From Coriolopsis trogii (taxonomy: Eukaryota; Basidiomycota; Agaricomycetes; Polyporales; Polyporaceae), in the NCBI GenBank assembly GCA_020543525.1, contig JAHYIO010000027.1, positions 248,001-312,000 on the forward strand: 64,000 nt of DNA. Direction: 5' to 3'. The translations under genes and the position numbers were made by a program. The notes beneath the pieces are model-generated. The model had not been told where the DNA came from and searched no databases. It saw only the letters and a program-made list of their open reading frames with translations. Positions 11,137 to 22,391 of this stretch are shown one piece after another. Position 1 is the stretch's first letter. The number at the start of each line of letters is the position of its first letter.

Positions 11137-13678
11137 TCATTGGGCGTGCGAGATGTACTGTTGCCAGAGATTGTCAACAAACTCGGGCTTTGTCTGCGTA
11201 AATCGGTCAGAGTAATCCTATCGCGACACGAATATAATACTGACGTGAATGAGGGTGAGGAGCTCTCTCATGAAGTCGTTCCGGCCGATGTTAGGTTGAT
11301 CGCTCCCCAGCGTCTTGCCGGCCAACGCAGAGAGGATGGCGTCCTTCGCAGCCGCAGTGTCTAGAGCATCGTTCGTGGAGTAACCATTCGCGACTGGTTT
11401 CTTCACGGGCTTAGGAAGGGGCTGGGTGGCACTTGTAGCCGCTTCCGCAATCGGGCCTGTAGCAGAGGACTGATACGCAGGCTGACCACCCGTCTGAGTC
11501 GGGAGATCCCAGCCTTTCTCGATCTCGGCCTTCTCCCTCTCCCTCTCCTTCTCGCGCTCTTTGCGGCTCTTTCTGCTCTTCTCCTTCCGGTCCTTCTTTT
11601 CCTTCAGGCGGTTCGAGAAGATGGTAGGGTCGCTGAGCGCACGCGTGTCCGTAAAGTCAAGCTCTACGACGTCGTCTTGCTCGAACGAGCGGTCGTCAAG
11701 CGGTGCGCGGGGATAGGGCCATAGGTCAGAGTTCGCTTCGAACGGGACAAGGGTGCGTGCGCGAGCATCGGCGGAGGCAGGTGCAGGCGATGGAACAGCG
11801 CCGGACCCATTGACCTTTCCGTTGGCACTGGGAGTCCCTACGCGGTTCTGGAACTGAGGCGGAGAGGTGGGTGGCAGTCGCGCACCACCTGCAGGAGGCC
11901 TAGGGGTCACGTCTCCCGAAATCCGACGACCGCTCTTCGAGTTCCCCACGAGCTCCTCCTCTGGCGAAGACGGCGTCCGAGGTACGGAAAGCGATGGGAT
12001 GTGTCGCGAACTGTGCGAAGGTTGTCGAGCAGTAGTCGATCTGAGAGTTTCGCCTTCAGAAGGGAAGTCGCCCTCGCTGTACTCGTTGTCGCCTTCGTAT
12101 CTTGGGCCAGATCGCCGGGAGCCGGCAGAGCTGGGCGCAGCGGAAGATGCGCGAGAGTCTGGTCCGAAACCCATGAGCGTCGAGATAACGTCCTGGGTCA
12201 GAATTTGCGGCAGTGTAGACGATTGGGGTTTCGGAGAGACAATGACGATCTCTTCTGGTTGTGGTGGCAGAGGTTGGTTGATGGTGGGATAAATCGACGA
12301 CTCCCTTGTTTGGGATGCTGATGCAAACATCATCTGCAAGAGGGGCTGGCCCGTGAGAGGCGGCGCTGCCGTAGGAGTAGTAGTGGGTGGTTGCGTAGTA
12401 GAGGGGTGGTGTTGACTGCCATCTCCTAACGAGGCGAAGAGGTCCATGACAGATATCCCTGACGTTGGCGCTGGGGGTTGGGGTGCTGGGGCAGATTGAG
12501 CAGGTGGGAGCAATTTGGCGAACAACTTATCTAGCTCAGAGGCTGAGACATTGTCGCTTGGGGGTGCCGATTGACCAAGCATAGAACCATCAGGTGGCGC
12601 TGTTTGAGTGCCATTTGAACGATCTGTCGCAAGGGCTTTGTGAGATGAGATGATACACAATATATAGAAGCGCCCTTACCTTGAGGCGCATGCGCTGACG
12701 CACTGCTCGCAGTTCGGAGGTGTGGGTTTGGGGGTGGAGGGCGCCCAGGGCCATAACGAAACTCATCGGGGTACGGAAGGCCTCTCTTGACATAGCTATG
12801 CAACCTGCATACAACATGAGTAGATGTTTCACGACAAAATCAGAGTGATATCGGAACGGGCCAGGCCGATTATAGCAGAGAGGCGAGATAGTAGCAGATG
12901 ATGCCGTGTGGCTGCACTCAGACGCGGTTTCACCAGCCCACTCGCTCAGCGGCCTAGGGCGCACGATGCATGCTTGCCCAAGCTATACACACGGAGAATA
13001 TCGTACCTCATCATGACCTCCTTCAGGGGCTCGCGAGCATCGGTTGCAAACATCCAAAGACCGAGAGTGGTCGAACGACCCTTCTTCTCTTTATCCTTGT
13101 ACTTGTCTCGCTCGTCTGGTGGTATCTTCTTGAATAACTCGGCTTCAAAGGCCGATTGCATTTCGGGAGGGATGGGATAAGGGAGATTCATCTCCAGACG
13201 CGTCTGTGTAAAGTCGGTATAGAAACGACACATGAGGTACTGCCCGATGATCTCATAGTCATCTTCAGGGTAGATAGCTCTGACGTAGTCTTCTGTGCCC
13301 ATGCGGTTCAAGATGTAGAATCCGTAGGTCGGATAGGTCGACCTGACTTCATGCATGAGTAGGGAAGGGCATCGACATGCTGCGGCAGACATACTTCTCA
13401 AATATGAACATGCTGCCCTCGTATCCGTGCTTCTCCCACTTGTTCCCGTTGTGCTGGTATATACACACGTGGCTGAACTGGTCAATGATAGCAGTGATGG
13501 AGGGTTCTCGGCGGTGGAGGACTTTCATATTACTCTGGTATACTGCCGGAAGCATACCGAGCTGCCGCTGCGAATTTGCGTTGGGAGTCTGTGTTCTTTG
13601 TGATTGAGGTGGTGGTGAAGGTGTCGCCAACTGAGCATTTTGTACATTAGAGACGGAGCGGTGTCGGCGCGGGGCCAT
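11137..13678 (-). CDS. DCP1: mRNA-decapping enzyme subunit DCP1
   Basis: DCP1 is the EVH1-fold activator of the decapping enzyme DCP2 and acts in 5'-3' mRNA decay and P-bodies. The model has five exons: 13678-13395, 13342-13007, 12804-12680, 12623-11245 and 11193-11137, in consistent phase, giving 726 aa. Exons 1-2 hold the EVH1 domain: SITAIIDQFSHVCIY, then the EGSMFIFEK/STYPTYGFYILNRM junction restored by splicing, then the DYEIIGQYLMCRFY region and GLWMF. A long Pro/Ser/Thr-rich disordered stretch follows, with a charged Lys/Arg/Glu coiled segment near residue 580. The C-terminus (NDFMRELLTLIHTKPEFVDN, continuing to LWQQYISHAQ) fits the DCP1 trimerisation helix known from metazoan and many fungal proteins, split here by the last intron. 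The 202-nt third-to-second exon gap is the longest intron. It shares a divergent promoter region with PRP3. Confidence 0.95.
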
Positions 13679-13938
13679 GGTGGTCGCGTGAAAAGAGGTA
13701 GGAAGGCTGGACAGTGGCCGCCTGCAGTGGACTGTGGCAGCCGCCTATGTACCCGAATTTGGCCACACAATAAGCGGCGGTAAGTCGACATAAGTGAACG
13801 ACAAGGGGCCCATAAGCCCCTTATCTCGGCGCTAACACGTCTTAACTTGCAGAAATCCACGCCTCCGCGCGCTCGCCTTGCCTCCGCTCCTTGCACCGGC
13901 CGCCATCCTCGCGTCTTATCCATACGTCGGCCAGCACC
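13679..13938. promoter_or_regulatory. Shared divergent promoter, DCP1 / PRP3
   Basis: Only 260 bp separate the two start codons, so both genes must be driven from this interval. I see no clear TATA element. A near-inverted pair, TAAGCGGCGGTAAG and CTTATCTCGGCG, lies in the middle but is imperfect. Confidence 0.6.
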
Positions 13939-16233
13939 ATGAGCGACAGAAAACGTGCCTGGGAAGGCAATGGGGATACCAGCGCATCTAAGAAACAAAG
14001 AAGGTACGCTTGTTCATTTCCACAACCATGTACACGACCTGACGACGTCGTACTTGCAGCGACGCCGTGAGTCCCATTCCTCTATCTTCTGAAGGTGAAT
14101 GTGCTTCTTACCATGGTTTGGACGTGCGCTATAACCATCTTGTACCTGCTCAGACCTCTGCCTATGGAGCACCCTCGGGTTCAGCGGTACGTGCTGTTGT
14201 ACTTCATGCCACTTCGTCCGCAACTCATGATATCGTGACAGTTGTCGGGCGACGCTCTCATTGCCCAGAAGAGGGCTGAGATAGCAGCCAAGCTGGCAGC
14301 CATGAAGAAGACGACTTCCACCCCTGGATCCTCGTCAGTCGCTGCCAGTACGACTGCTAGTCCTTCTCCCCCGATTACGGACGACATAGCTCGTCGCATT
14401 GCTGAGGCCAAGAAGCGCGTATCGGAGGCGCAGAGTAAGCTCTCTGTCAAGGATAATCCCTACATGGTGCGTGCCATTCACGACTGTTATGTTCGTCCCT
14501 GATTTCCCCCATCCATCCCCTAGTCAGCGCCACAAGCGGGCAAGAAGAAAGCACCAATACCAGCCCCCGTGCCGGAGCCACCGCAACAAGGAGCTGGTCT
14601 CAAGATGGCCGCACATCCTCTCCTGCTCGATAACACACCCACTCTTCCCCAGTCCAAGAAGGATAGGTACAAACCCATGCAGCCCAAGTTCGCGTCCATC
14701 AAGGCGAACGTCCGCAACGCGCCAACCCCTCCCCCAGCGCCTACGCCGGTGGTGCCTATAGAGGCCAAGGCCAATCCCTACGCATCTGCGGCCGCCACGC
14801 CCACCCCTGCAGAAGGTGGTTTCGAAGGAGCCCCAAAGGAGCGGGTTGGCCGACACTTCCGCTTCAACCCCAAGGGCAAGTACGTGCAGATCGCAAACCA
14901 AGTCCGGCAGGAGGCCCAGCTGGAGCAGTTAAAGCAGAGAATCGCGGAAAGTGCCAAGAAGGCTGGTCTTGACTCGGAGTTCGAGACCCTGGAGAAGAAT
15001 ATCAGGGTATGTGCCATTTTGTGTAATGATCGCTCTGGACTGACCCATGGCGTTTGCAGAGGGAACCTCCTCCAGAGGCGGAATGGTGGGATGCCGCGCT
15101 CTTGCCAAATAAGACGTACGACGATCTAGAGAAGGGCATGGCAAACCTGAACATCCGCAATGCCGACTCACCTATCACTCTGTACGTACAGCACCCCATC
15201 CCTATACCCGCGCCTGGCGAGAAGGACAAGGCCACGCTCAAGCCATTGAAATTGACGAAGAAGGCGAGTATATGCTATGTTGCTAGTCATCGGTCTTGCT
15301 CATTGTGACCTCTGCCACCTACAGGAGCAAAAGAAGATGAGGAAGCAGAGGCGGCAGGCTGAGCTTCAGGACAAGCGGGATCGTATTCGTATGGGTCTCA
15401 TTCCTCCCGACCCACCCAAAGGTGCGACGCCCAAATAGACGATGACCAGCGTATGGACTAACTTGGGACTCGCACGATAGTCCGCCTGGCAAACCTGATG
15501 AAGGTCCTCACGTCCGACGCGGTGCAAGACCCGACCCGTGTCGAGGCCCGCGTCAGACGAGAAGTGGCCATGCGCAAGCACCAACATGAGAAGATGAATG
15601 CGGAACGCAAACTCACGGACGAGCAGCGGCGCGAGAAGATTGAGACCAAGAAGGCAGAGGAAGAGAAGAAGGGCATTCAAGGAGCCGTCTTCAAGTACGT
15701 CTTTCTTCCGTCCATTCTCTCACTTGGTACTGAACGTGTCTCCCCGTTGCAGAATCAAGACGCTCACAGACCCGGCGCACCGCTTCAAGGTGCGCAAGAA
15801 CGCGGAGCAGATGAGCCTGACGGGGGTGTGCATCTTCAACCCCTCGTTCAGTATGGTGTACGTCGAGGGCGCGGCGAAGTTCATCCGGCAATACAAGCGC
15901 CTGATGCTCCATCGGATCGCGTGGACGGAGGCTTCGCGCGAGCGCGGGACCGAGGACGTCGAGCTCGAGGACGACCAGGAGGGTAGAGAGGGCAAGGGTA
16001 AGGGTAAGGCCGTAGCGACGTCCGGCGGCGACGTCGAGGAGGTCCACACGTCGCTGGAGGACAACCACTGTTGGCTTGTGTGGGAGGGGCAGTTGCGCGA
16101 CCGGGCGTTCAACAATTTCAAGCCGAAGAGCTGCCCGACGGATGCTGCTGCGAAGGAGGTGCTTGGGCCGAAGCTCGCTGGGTATTGGGACCAGGCGAAG
16201 AACTGGAAGCCGGAGGAGGAAGAGCTGTTCTAG
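13939..16233 (+). CDS. PRP3: U4/U6 snRNP-associated splicing factor PRP3
   Basis: PRP3 binds the U4/U6 duplex and stabilises the U4/U6.U5 tri-snRNP in pre-mRNA splicing. Nine exons: 13939-14003, 14060-14066, 14154-14186, 14242-14466, 14524-15006, 15060-15263, 15325-15421, 15481-15694 and 15753-16233, giving 602 aa. The central PRP3 domain shows GRHFRFNPKGKYVQIANQVR, then the EAEWWD motif, and KKEQKKMRKQRRQAE; the C-terminal DUF1115 domain includes CIFNPSFSMVYVEG and NHCWLVWEG. Exon 2 is only 7 nt, and the frame requires it. The intron after LTKK uses a GC donor (AAG|GCGAGT): keeping phase and the conserved LTKK-EQKK junction requires this. The start is the first ATG with a plausible basic N-terminus. 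Identification is very secure; the first two junctions are less so. Confidence 0.93.
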
Positions 16234-16564
16234 GACGGTGTTCTGGCACTTACAGCTGCGGCAGACGCGTACGGTGTCTGAGCATTCGGCACGAACTTAT
16301 GTATTGCAGGGCTATGTTATATGATGGATTCGTTGCGCGCTATGTACGTAGACAGTCCGACAGAAGTTATGCCAGTCATTACGCCGGGTGTGGTCAGGCT
16401 GGCTGTAAGGTTCGGGAGCACACTGCGCTCATGGACAGGTTGAGAATGGACTTTGGAGACCGCGACGGATTATCAGAGGATGGATAGAGTAACACGACAG
16501 CAAGGGACTTGAATAGCTTGGTCTAGATCAGGAGTGAGATACAGCTACGCGTGAGTGCTCACGA
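16234..16564. other. Convergent 3' region
   Basis: This 331-bp stretch separates two convergent stop codons. It should contain two 3' ends and shows no coding signal. Confidence 0.5.
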
Positions 16565-17280
16565 CTATGAAGATGACGACGTCTGCCCTTGCTCCCTCGC
16601 CGCCGCGAGCTCCTTCAACCACTCCACGTCCCGCGTAACCTTCTCTTCCCGTGCTCGCTGCCGTCGCTTGTTCAAGTGCGACCAATCCTCGCCCACGCCA
16701 ACCTCCGCCCCGAATGGCTTCTCCTGGACCTTCGGGGGCTCCTCCGGCTCCGGGGCCTTGAGCCGCCACCGCCAGGACGCGACGCTCTGCGGGATGCTGA
16801 CGACCGCACGGGATTTCAACATGAATTTCCGGAGCTTATCGAGGTCGTCCTCGCTGAGCTTCTCCTTGGAGTGGATCTTTTCGACCTGGCCCTTGTACTG
16901 GAGGTCGGGCATCACAACCTTCTTCAGATACCTGTCGTCGCGTCGTGCCGTGGTGAGCATAGAGAGGAGTGATCTGGACGAACGCGGACCTACCTCATGG
17001 ACGGGATGACGGGCTCGGGCTGGCTTTCGGATACTTCGTCTTTCGTGAGCATGTAGAGGTCCTGGATCGAGATGGCCTTGGTCTTTCCGAGGACGGAAAG
17101 GACGCGCTTGCACGCCTCTGGCGTCGCTTGGCGCTGCGAGAGTTGCTTGAGGGCGTGAGGGAGTGCGCGACGCATGGCGAGCAGATGAACGGGAACAGGA
17201 AGAGAGTGAGAACGCGGACGGGAGCTCGCAATGGCACCAAGTGCAGTGGTAGGAGATTGTCGGGAAGCGCGCGACAGCAC
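16565..17280 (-). CDS. Unnamed probable mitochondrial protein, 217 aa
   Basis: Two exons, 17280-16994 and 16931-16565, are joined by a 62-nt intron (AG|GTAGGT donor, CAG acceptor). The N-terminus is rich in Arg, Ser and Ala without acidic residues for about 50 residues, as expected of a mitochondrial presequence. A central helical part contains KRVLSVLGKTKAISIQDLYM. After the junction comes RYLKKVVMPDLQYKGQVEKI. The C-terminus has the striking block KPFGAEVGVGEDWSHLNKRR followed by a charged helix. This looks like a conserved fungal family, possibly tied to mitochondrial translation given its neighbour, but I cannot name it. Translation could also start at the internal Met encoded at 17175, which would widen the gap to MRPL16 to about 155 bp. 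Confidence 0.75.
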
Positions 17281-17330
17281 AAGCCGTCTTCTTGCGGAAA
17301 TAGTCGGCTTACATAAGGAACACCTCTCTC
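17281..17330. promoter_or_regulatory. 50-bp divergent gap between two mitochondrial-type genes
   Basis: The start codons of the unnamed mitochondrial protein and of MRPL16 lie only 50 bp apart on opposite strands. Their 5' leaders must therefore be extremely short or overlap, or one start lies further inside. Confidence 0.55.
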
Positions 17331-18168
17331 ATGTTCTCTCTCCCATCTGCTCGGTCGCTGCTGGCTGCGTGCCGGCCAGCAGCGTGGACGTCGACGTCGT
17401 CGCCCTTCTCGCCCTTGGTGCTTGGTTTGTCTGGGAAGACAGCGTCGCCGGCCTCTCTTGTCTTTGCGCGTGGACGGCACCAGCTCGCGCCGCGCCAGGT
17501 CAAGTTCATCAAGCGACACAAGGGCGTGCTGCCCGTTCCGATTGGCGGCTCGACGAAGGGGACGACGCTCGCGTATGGCGAGTGGGGCATCCGCGTGAAG
17601 GGCAATGGGATGCGTATTACGGCGCAGCAGCTCAAGTCGGCGGACGATGCGTTGCGGAGGAAGATCAAGCCTATCAAAGGTGCGAAGGTGTACATGCGGA
17701 TCTTCCCTGACATTCCCGTCTGTATAAAGGTGCGTCTGTGTGTACGTGCTGGTGGTGCTGGGTGTACGGGTATGAATGTGGGGTCGTAGGGAAACGAGAC
17801 GCGTATGGGAAAGGGTAAGGGCTCCTTCGAGTTCTGGGCGACCCGGTGAGTTGCGCGTCGTGCAGGTCTTCCGTTCTATCTCTTATTCCTCGTATACTGC
17901 CAGTGTCGCTCCCGGACGTGTCATATTTGAGCTCGGAGGCGTCCCCATACGTGAGGAGCTTGCTCGGGAAGGTGAGTTCTGCGCATGCATTACGTCTGGT
18001 CACATTACTCACCATCTATCCTCAGCCCTTCGTCTTGCGTGCGACAAGCTGCCCACCAGGATGGAGTTCATTGACCGAAAAGCCCCTCCAAGGTTGGGCA
18101 ATCTCTTGCTGCCTCCTGAGGTCCCTGCCGACGTCGATTCTAGCACAACCGTAGAAGCTACATCATAG
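17331..18168 (+). CDS. MRPL16: Mitochondrial large-subunit ribosomal protein uL16m (MRPL16)
   Basis: This is the mitochondrial counterpart of bacterial L16, which sits near the peptidyl-transferase centre and A-site tRNA. Four exons (17331-17729, 17790-17845, 17904-17971, 18026-18168) give 221 aa. A presequence of about 45 residues rich in Ser, Arg and Ala is followed by the L16 core: FIKRHKGVLPVPIGGSTKGT, then YGEWGIRVKGNGMRITAQQL, the PIKGAKVYMRIFPD strand, MGKGKGSFEFWATR, and VAPGRVIFELGGVP. The MGKGKG loop is diagnostic of L16. A short C-terminal Pro/Val-rich tail follows the PTRMEFIDRK helix. The gene is divergent from the probable mitochondrial protein at 16565-17280, suggesting co-regulation. 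Confidence 0.95.
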
Positions 18169-18407
18169 TACACCTCTAGACGCGTATGTGTACGTGCCTT
18201 ATAATGTCATGCTGCAACTATATCAGCCCAGATTATCCTGTGAATGGTTCCTGTTGACCAGCAAATCATGACGCTTCTTTGAGTTCGGCCGTCAAGCCAT
18301 CTTGAGGCCCAGCAGGAGTCGGACAATGTTGTGTAGGAGCACATAGACGTCCAATAGCATGTCGTACATATACAGGGGTGCTCATCACGTTGCGGGAGAA
18401 ACATCTT

Positions 18408-19531
18408 CTACGCGCGAGTAAGCTTCCACCCATGCACGGTCGCGCGAACTTCCTCCTCGCCCGGATCTTCAGGGAACATGGGCTACATGAACGCGTCAGT
18501 ATAATGCGATCGTCGTGGTGTTTTCCACATACGGGGTACTTGCGTGTCAAGACCTCTTCGCAATGCCATCCGCGCTCGCGCGCTTTGCTGAAGAATTGCA
18601 TGTCACGATCGGCGAGATGTGGCCTGTGGTGGGTGAAGAAGCAGAGGACAACCCCTGATCTTGACTTGGTTAGCGCGTTCTCGCACGAATTGAGCATCGC
18701 GTCGTGCTAGATAGGCACGAGAAGGCGTTAGATAAGACCTAAGACGCGTAGCACGACGATGAACGGACTTGCGAGTGGTTGAATACGAGATCGGACATGA
18801 TGATGAGATCGAAGCCGTCGGTCTCTCCAGAAGGCAGAAGATCAAATAACGGGCCCACGGGGTGACCCCAGATGTATCCCTGTCCATGTACGTGTCAGCA
18901 TTAGTGCGTATCATACGCGCGCGGGCCTTCTGCTCACCTTCACGCGCACTCTGTCCTGTTCAGCCTTCCCGACGTTCGCGTCCACATTGTGCGCGATATT
19001 GTCGATGAGCGATTGATCTGGGTAGTCGGTTAACAAGACCTAGGCGTTCACGAAGACGAATACTTCAGCGAGGAAATTTACACGAAGACGACGTGCACCC
19101 ACCCGTTTAGCCCCATTCTTCGCAGCGACGATGCCAGGAAGCGCGCCTCCTGCTCCGAGCTCGAGGACGTGTCGATCGCGATACAACTCTGGGTGGTCGT
19201 CGAGGTACGACGCGAACGCGAGGGAAGCGTTCCACCTGCGGCCGCACGCATCAGATTCATCCAAAGGAGGAAGGAACGCGCACCACGTACAGATAATGGC
19301 CCCAGAGAGGGTGCGAACCGACGAGGCGTATGTCGATCTTTGTCCAATCGTCCCCATCGATTGCGCGTTCGCGGGTGTAGGTTGATATGGTAGGCTCCGG
19401 AGAGGGCGGTCTAGGAGGTTCCTGCGCGCACAGATTCGGGTGGAATGGATGCAGTGGGGATACGAGATGCGACTCACAGTGAACACGTCCCCTAGGCTCA
19501 TCTCTCCATCGTCTGAATCGTGGGAGGACAT
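18408..19531 (-). CDS. EFM7: EFM7-type protein lysine / N-terminal methyltransferase (eEF1A)
   Basis: The protein belongs to the family of seven-beta-strand SAM-dependent methyltransferases that in yeast methylate eEF1A at its N-terminus and adjacent lysine (formerly called nicotinamide N-methyltransferase-like Nnt1). Seven exons, 19531-19478, 19421-19291, 19235-19103, 19039-18938, 18879-18769, 18706-18533 and 18482-18408, give 259 aa, close to the family size. Motifs in order: DIRLVGSHPLWGHYLWNASL, the SAM-binding VLELGAGGALPGIVAAKNGA, the acidic VLLTDYPDQSLIDNI after motif I, GYIWGHPVG, and the catalytic-face segment LIIMSDLVFNHSQH. FFTHHRP and the C-terminal REDP-like loop also fit the family. 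All introns are 50-63 nt with canonical ends. The start is the first ATG of an acidic N-terminus. Confidence 0.94.
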
Positions 19532-20430
19532 GATGCGATACGCTTCGAATGCGCAGGTGGTGTACTGTAACACTGTTGCCCTTCGCAATGTCGCGCCACC
19601 CTGACCTGGATGTAAGCAAGTAAACAAGTTACGCGCCGTGGGTAAGCGCCACAAACGGAGGCACAGCGATCAGAATCCCGACTGTTGCCGGTTCGCCACG
19701 ATTGGTTCGCGCGTGCGCGCAGGCTCTCCTGACGGGCGGCGCAAAAATTGAAGGGACCCATATTGTCAAATAGTTGCGCGGTGCCAGGGGGGGCCTTCGT
19801 CGATCTTCTTGTGCCAGGTCATCGTCTTCATTGCGACGACCTTCCTGCAGATACGCCTCTTCTGTATCCTAGGACTCTTCATTGCTATCTTGAACGCTTG
19901 TTTGAAACCTCTGTGGTCCTGCAGAAACCGGAAATACTGTCAGAAGGGTCAAATTTGGGTAGAACGCACCCACTACGATACAGCCGTGCCTCCGCACCAT
20001 CAGTACAATCGCAGGGAGCCACGAGTGGTTCACAGCTAACCGTGTTTCGAATCTCTTGCAGGCATAGCGGTATTCTTCGCGATGTGGCGCGATCGATATA
20101 CAACGCGGTTTGTTCAATCAACACACTACCGAAGGAGGCTGCAGTGGCGTGGCGTACCCGAACTCCGCTGCTGAAGAGCAGTGAAAAATAGGATGCGAGG
20201 TTCTACCTTCAGCACCTGTAGAGATCACTGTGAGTAGGAATGCCAAATGTGTCTGGTTGCGGGAACTGGACATCGGGGATGCAGCACCGTTCTGCTACAG
20301 CCGACAGGCCCCAGCATAGGGTAGATTGCCCATGATTCGTCAAGGTCGATCATGCCTAGATGGCAGGAAACCTATGATGGTCATGACAGCACTGGTTAGA
20401 TCACGATGTGATCAGGGTGTCGTTAAGATG

Positions 20431-20452
20431 AGGGTGGCTCTGCGGCCACCCT
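20431..20452. repeat. Perfect inverted repeat AGGGTGGC / GCCACCCT
   Basis: Two 8-bp arms at 20431-20438 and 20445-20452 flank a 6-base loop (TCTGCG), giving a strong GC-rich hairpin potential. Confidence 0.7.
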
Positions 20453-20563
20453 GCGCATAATCAGGCAGGCATCCGGAATCGTGCTGAGAGGACTGCACAA
20501 AGGAGAAAGCTTCACTGCCCGTCGTGGCTTATGTCTTTGTGACCAAGGATTACCATGATTCGG

Positions 20564-20603
20564 GGGTGGCAACGCGTCCTGAATAAGTGACGCTTTGCCA
20601 CCC
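20564..20603. repeat. Inverted repeat GGGTGGCAA / TTGCCACCC
   Basis: Perfect 9-bp arms at 20564-20572 and 20595-20603 are separated by 22 bases. They share the GGGTGGC core with the hairpin 110 bp upstream. Confidence 0.7.
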
Positions 20604-21229
20604 TGACATGTGGTGCAGTGACAACATCTGCGCTTTGTTATGGAAAGCGGATGGTCGAAATCCTCAAAAGTGTTACTGACTACGCACCTTCGACGCCCCC
20701 TTCACGCCGTGATCTTTTATTCTGGCCTTCGAGCTACTCAAACTAGATATTGGGGGCCTACGATGGATTGTAACTGAAGATACGCGTCGAGGTTGATATT
20801 GCGGGAGGGTGGCCCGTATCGTGATATGCTACCAACGGAAAGTCACCTCGTGAGTCATTGGTCTTCGAGTTTATCGACATCATCCACCAGGCCTCGTATA
20901 CTGCAACGAGAGGCTGCAGCGTGTGGGAGCGTCTGGGTGGGGTGGAGGATGACATCGAGTACGTCTCGTCAGTTTGTGCAACACGGCCGAAGGGTGCGCA
21001 CTAATATCCACTGCGACCTTTCTGCAATCAGGTGAACCGGGGGAACATCTGTGTTGAGAGCAACGCGATACCTTGACGCGTTTGTTTGTTCACGTTTTGG
21101 CGCGGCCAACGGGGTCGCGTATTTCAGGCGGGGAGGAGGGCGCCAATCCAGTTCAACCTTGCTCCTCTGCCTCGCCTTTGCCGCCGTCGCTTTCCTCACG
21201 TCCGCCCTACCCTCTTTGTCAATCTCAAC

Positions 21230-22391
21230 ATGCAACACCCACTCCCTTCCGTTTTCCCGACGACGTACGAGGAGCAGTCAGCAGATGCGCTGTTTGCAGA
21301 ATGGCAGGAAGGTACGGCAACCAGTGGATCGTCGTCATCGACGCTGCCATATAACGAGACAGAAACAAGCTACTACTCATCCGAACCCATCGATCGCCTC
21401 CCAAACCTTCCTTCACCCGTATTCCCCCCTCTCCGCCTCATACCACGATCCGGATTTGATACCGACCTCACGAACGACTTCATGGGTCCCCCAATGCCCT
21501 CCCTCGCGGACAGCCCGAGTCCATCGTCTTCCAACTCCTCCTCGCCGTTCCCAACCAGTCCAGGAAGCTTCTATTCAGAATATGACCCCCTCCCATACCC
21601 TCTTCCCGTCGTTGATCATCTCGGGACCGCCTATCCTTCGGTTGGGTTCCCCTTTGACGACTCGTTCCTCTTCAGGCGTGAGCGAAGTGCCGCTCCAGCA
21701 TGCATCGATACCTCCTTGTTGATGTCAGGCCACGAGCAGACGATGGGAGACTCCCATTCGAGCTCTGGCTCCGTGACCTCCGGCGGGAAGCGACCCCGAT
21801 CCGAGGAGGACAGTGACGAGGAAGGAGAAGCGGGGGGTGCTCATATCGCAAACCAGGTCGAGGCAGCGGGCATTGAGGGTCACGGCGAACCCACTACCCG
21901 GGGTCGTGTATCTACGGCCCACGTCCAGTCGTGTGTCGCTCCACGGAAAGACGGTGCCCCCCATCCCGACACCCCATGCCCCGGTCAGGGATGCGAAACC
22001 ATGCTGAACGTGAGCAGGCTCTCGCATGCGAGGGCTCATCTCGCGGAAAAGCATCAGAACATCCATGTTGATGCCAACGGTAACACTCAGCGTGAATGCA
22101 CTATTTGCGATAAGTCGATCAACACCAACCACACCCGACACTGGGACTTCCACATTGGTGTGACGTTCCGGTGCTGGGAAGCTGGATGCGGGTTTCAGGA
22201 AAAGCGTTGGGACCTGGTTTCGAAGCATCACACCAATACCCATGTAAGTTTTGCACTCACATCTTCCTTCGTCTCTTCCTGAAACATTCGTGATACAGGT
22301 TGCGAAAAAGACAAGCAAGAAAAGGAAGCTGGAGAAGAAGATCAAGAAGCGGGACGAGGGCATCTCGAAGAAGAAGAAGAGGAGGGGCTAG
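21230..22391 (+). CDS. C2H2-like zinc-finger protein, 368 aa
   Basis: Two exons, 21230-22243 and 22299-22391, are joined by a 55-nt GTAAGT intron. The first 190 residues are Ser/Pro-rich and disordered. A basic-acidic patch (KRPRSEEDSDEEGEAGG) resembles a nuclear signal. About residues 250-338 carry several Cys/His pairs: CPGQGCETM followed by HARAHLAEKH; ECTICDKSI followed by HTRHWDFH; and FRCWEAGCGF followed by KHHTNTH. These resemble C2H2 fingers with C-x4-C spacing. The C-terminal exon is almost purely Lys/Arg. A DNA- or RNA-binding role is inferred. Similar architecture occurs in two other proteins of this window (30242-31710 and 60425-61463). The start is the ATG after a C/T-rich leader; an upstream in-frame extension is open but unlikely. 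Confidence 0.8.

Larger units (their letters stand above)
19532..21229. other. 1.7 kb gene-free region with repeated GGGTGGC motifs
   Basis: No coding model is supported. The heptamer GGGTGGC or its complement occurs at 19595-19601, 20432-20438, 20445-20451, 20564-20570, 20597-20603 and 20807-20813, far above chance, and four of these copies form inverted repeats. The last 200 bases hold the promoter and C/T-rich leader of the C2H2-like gene. Confidence 0.5.

Noticed and set aside
19748..20191. A 147-codon plus-strand frame
   Set aside because: No family, no promoter-like leader, composition like non-coding sequence, and it lies in a repeat-bearing gene-free region.
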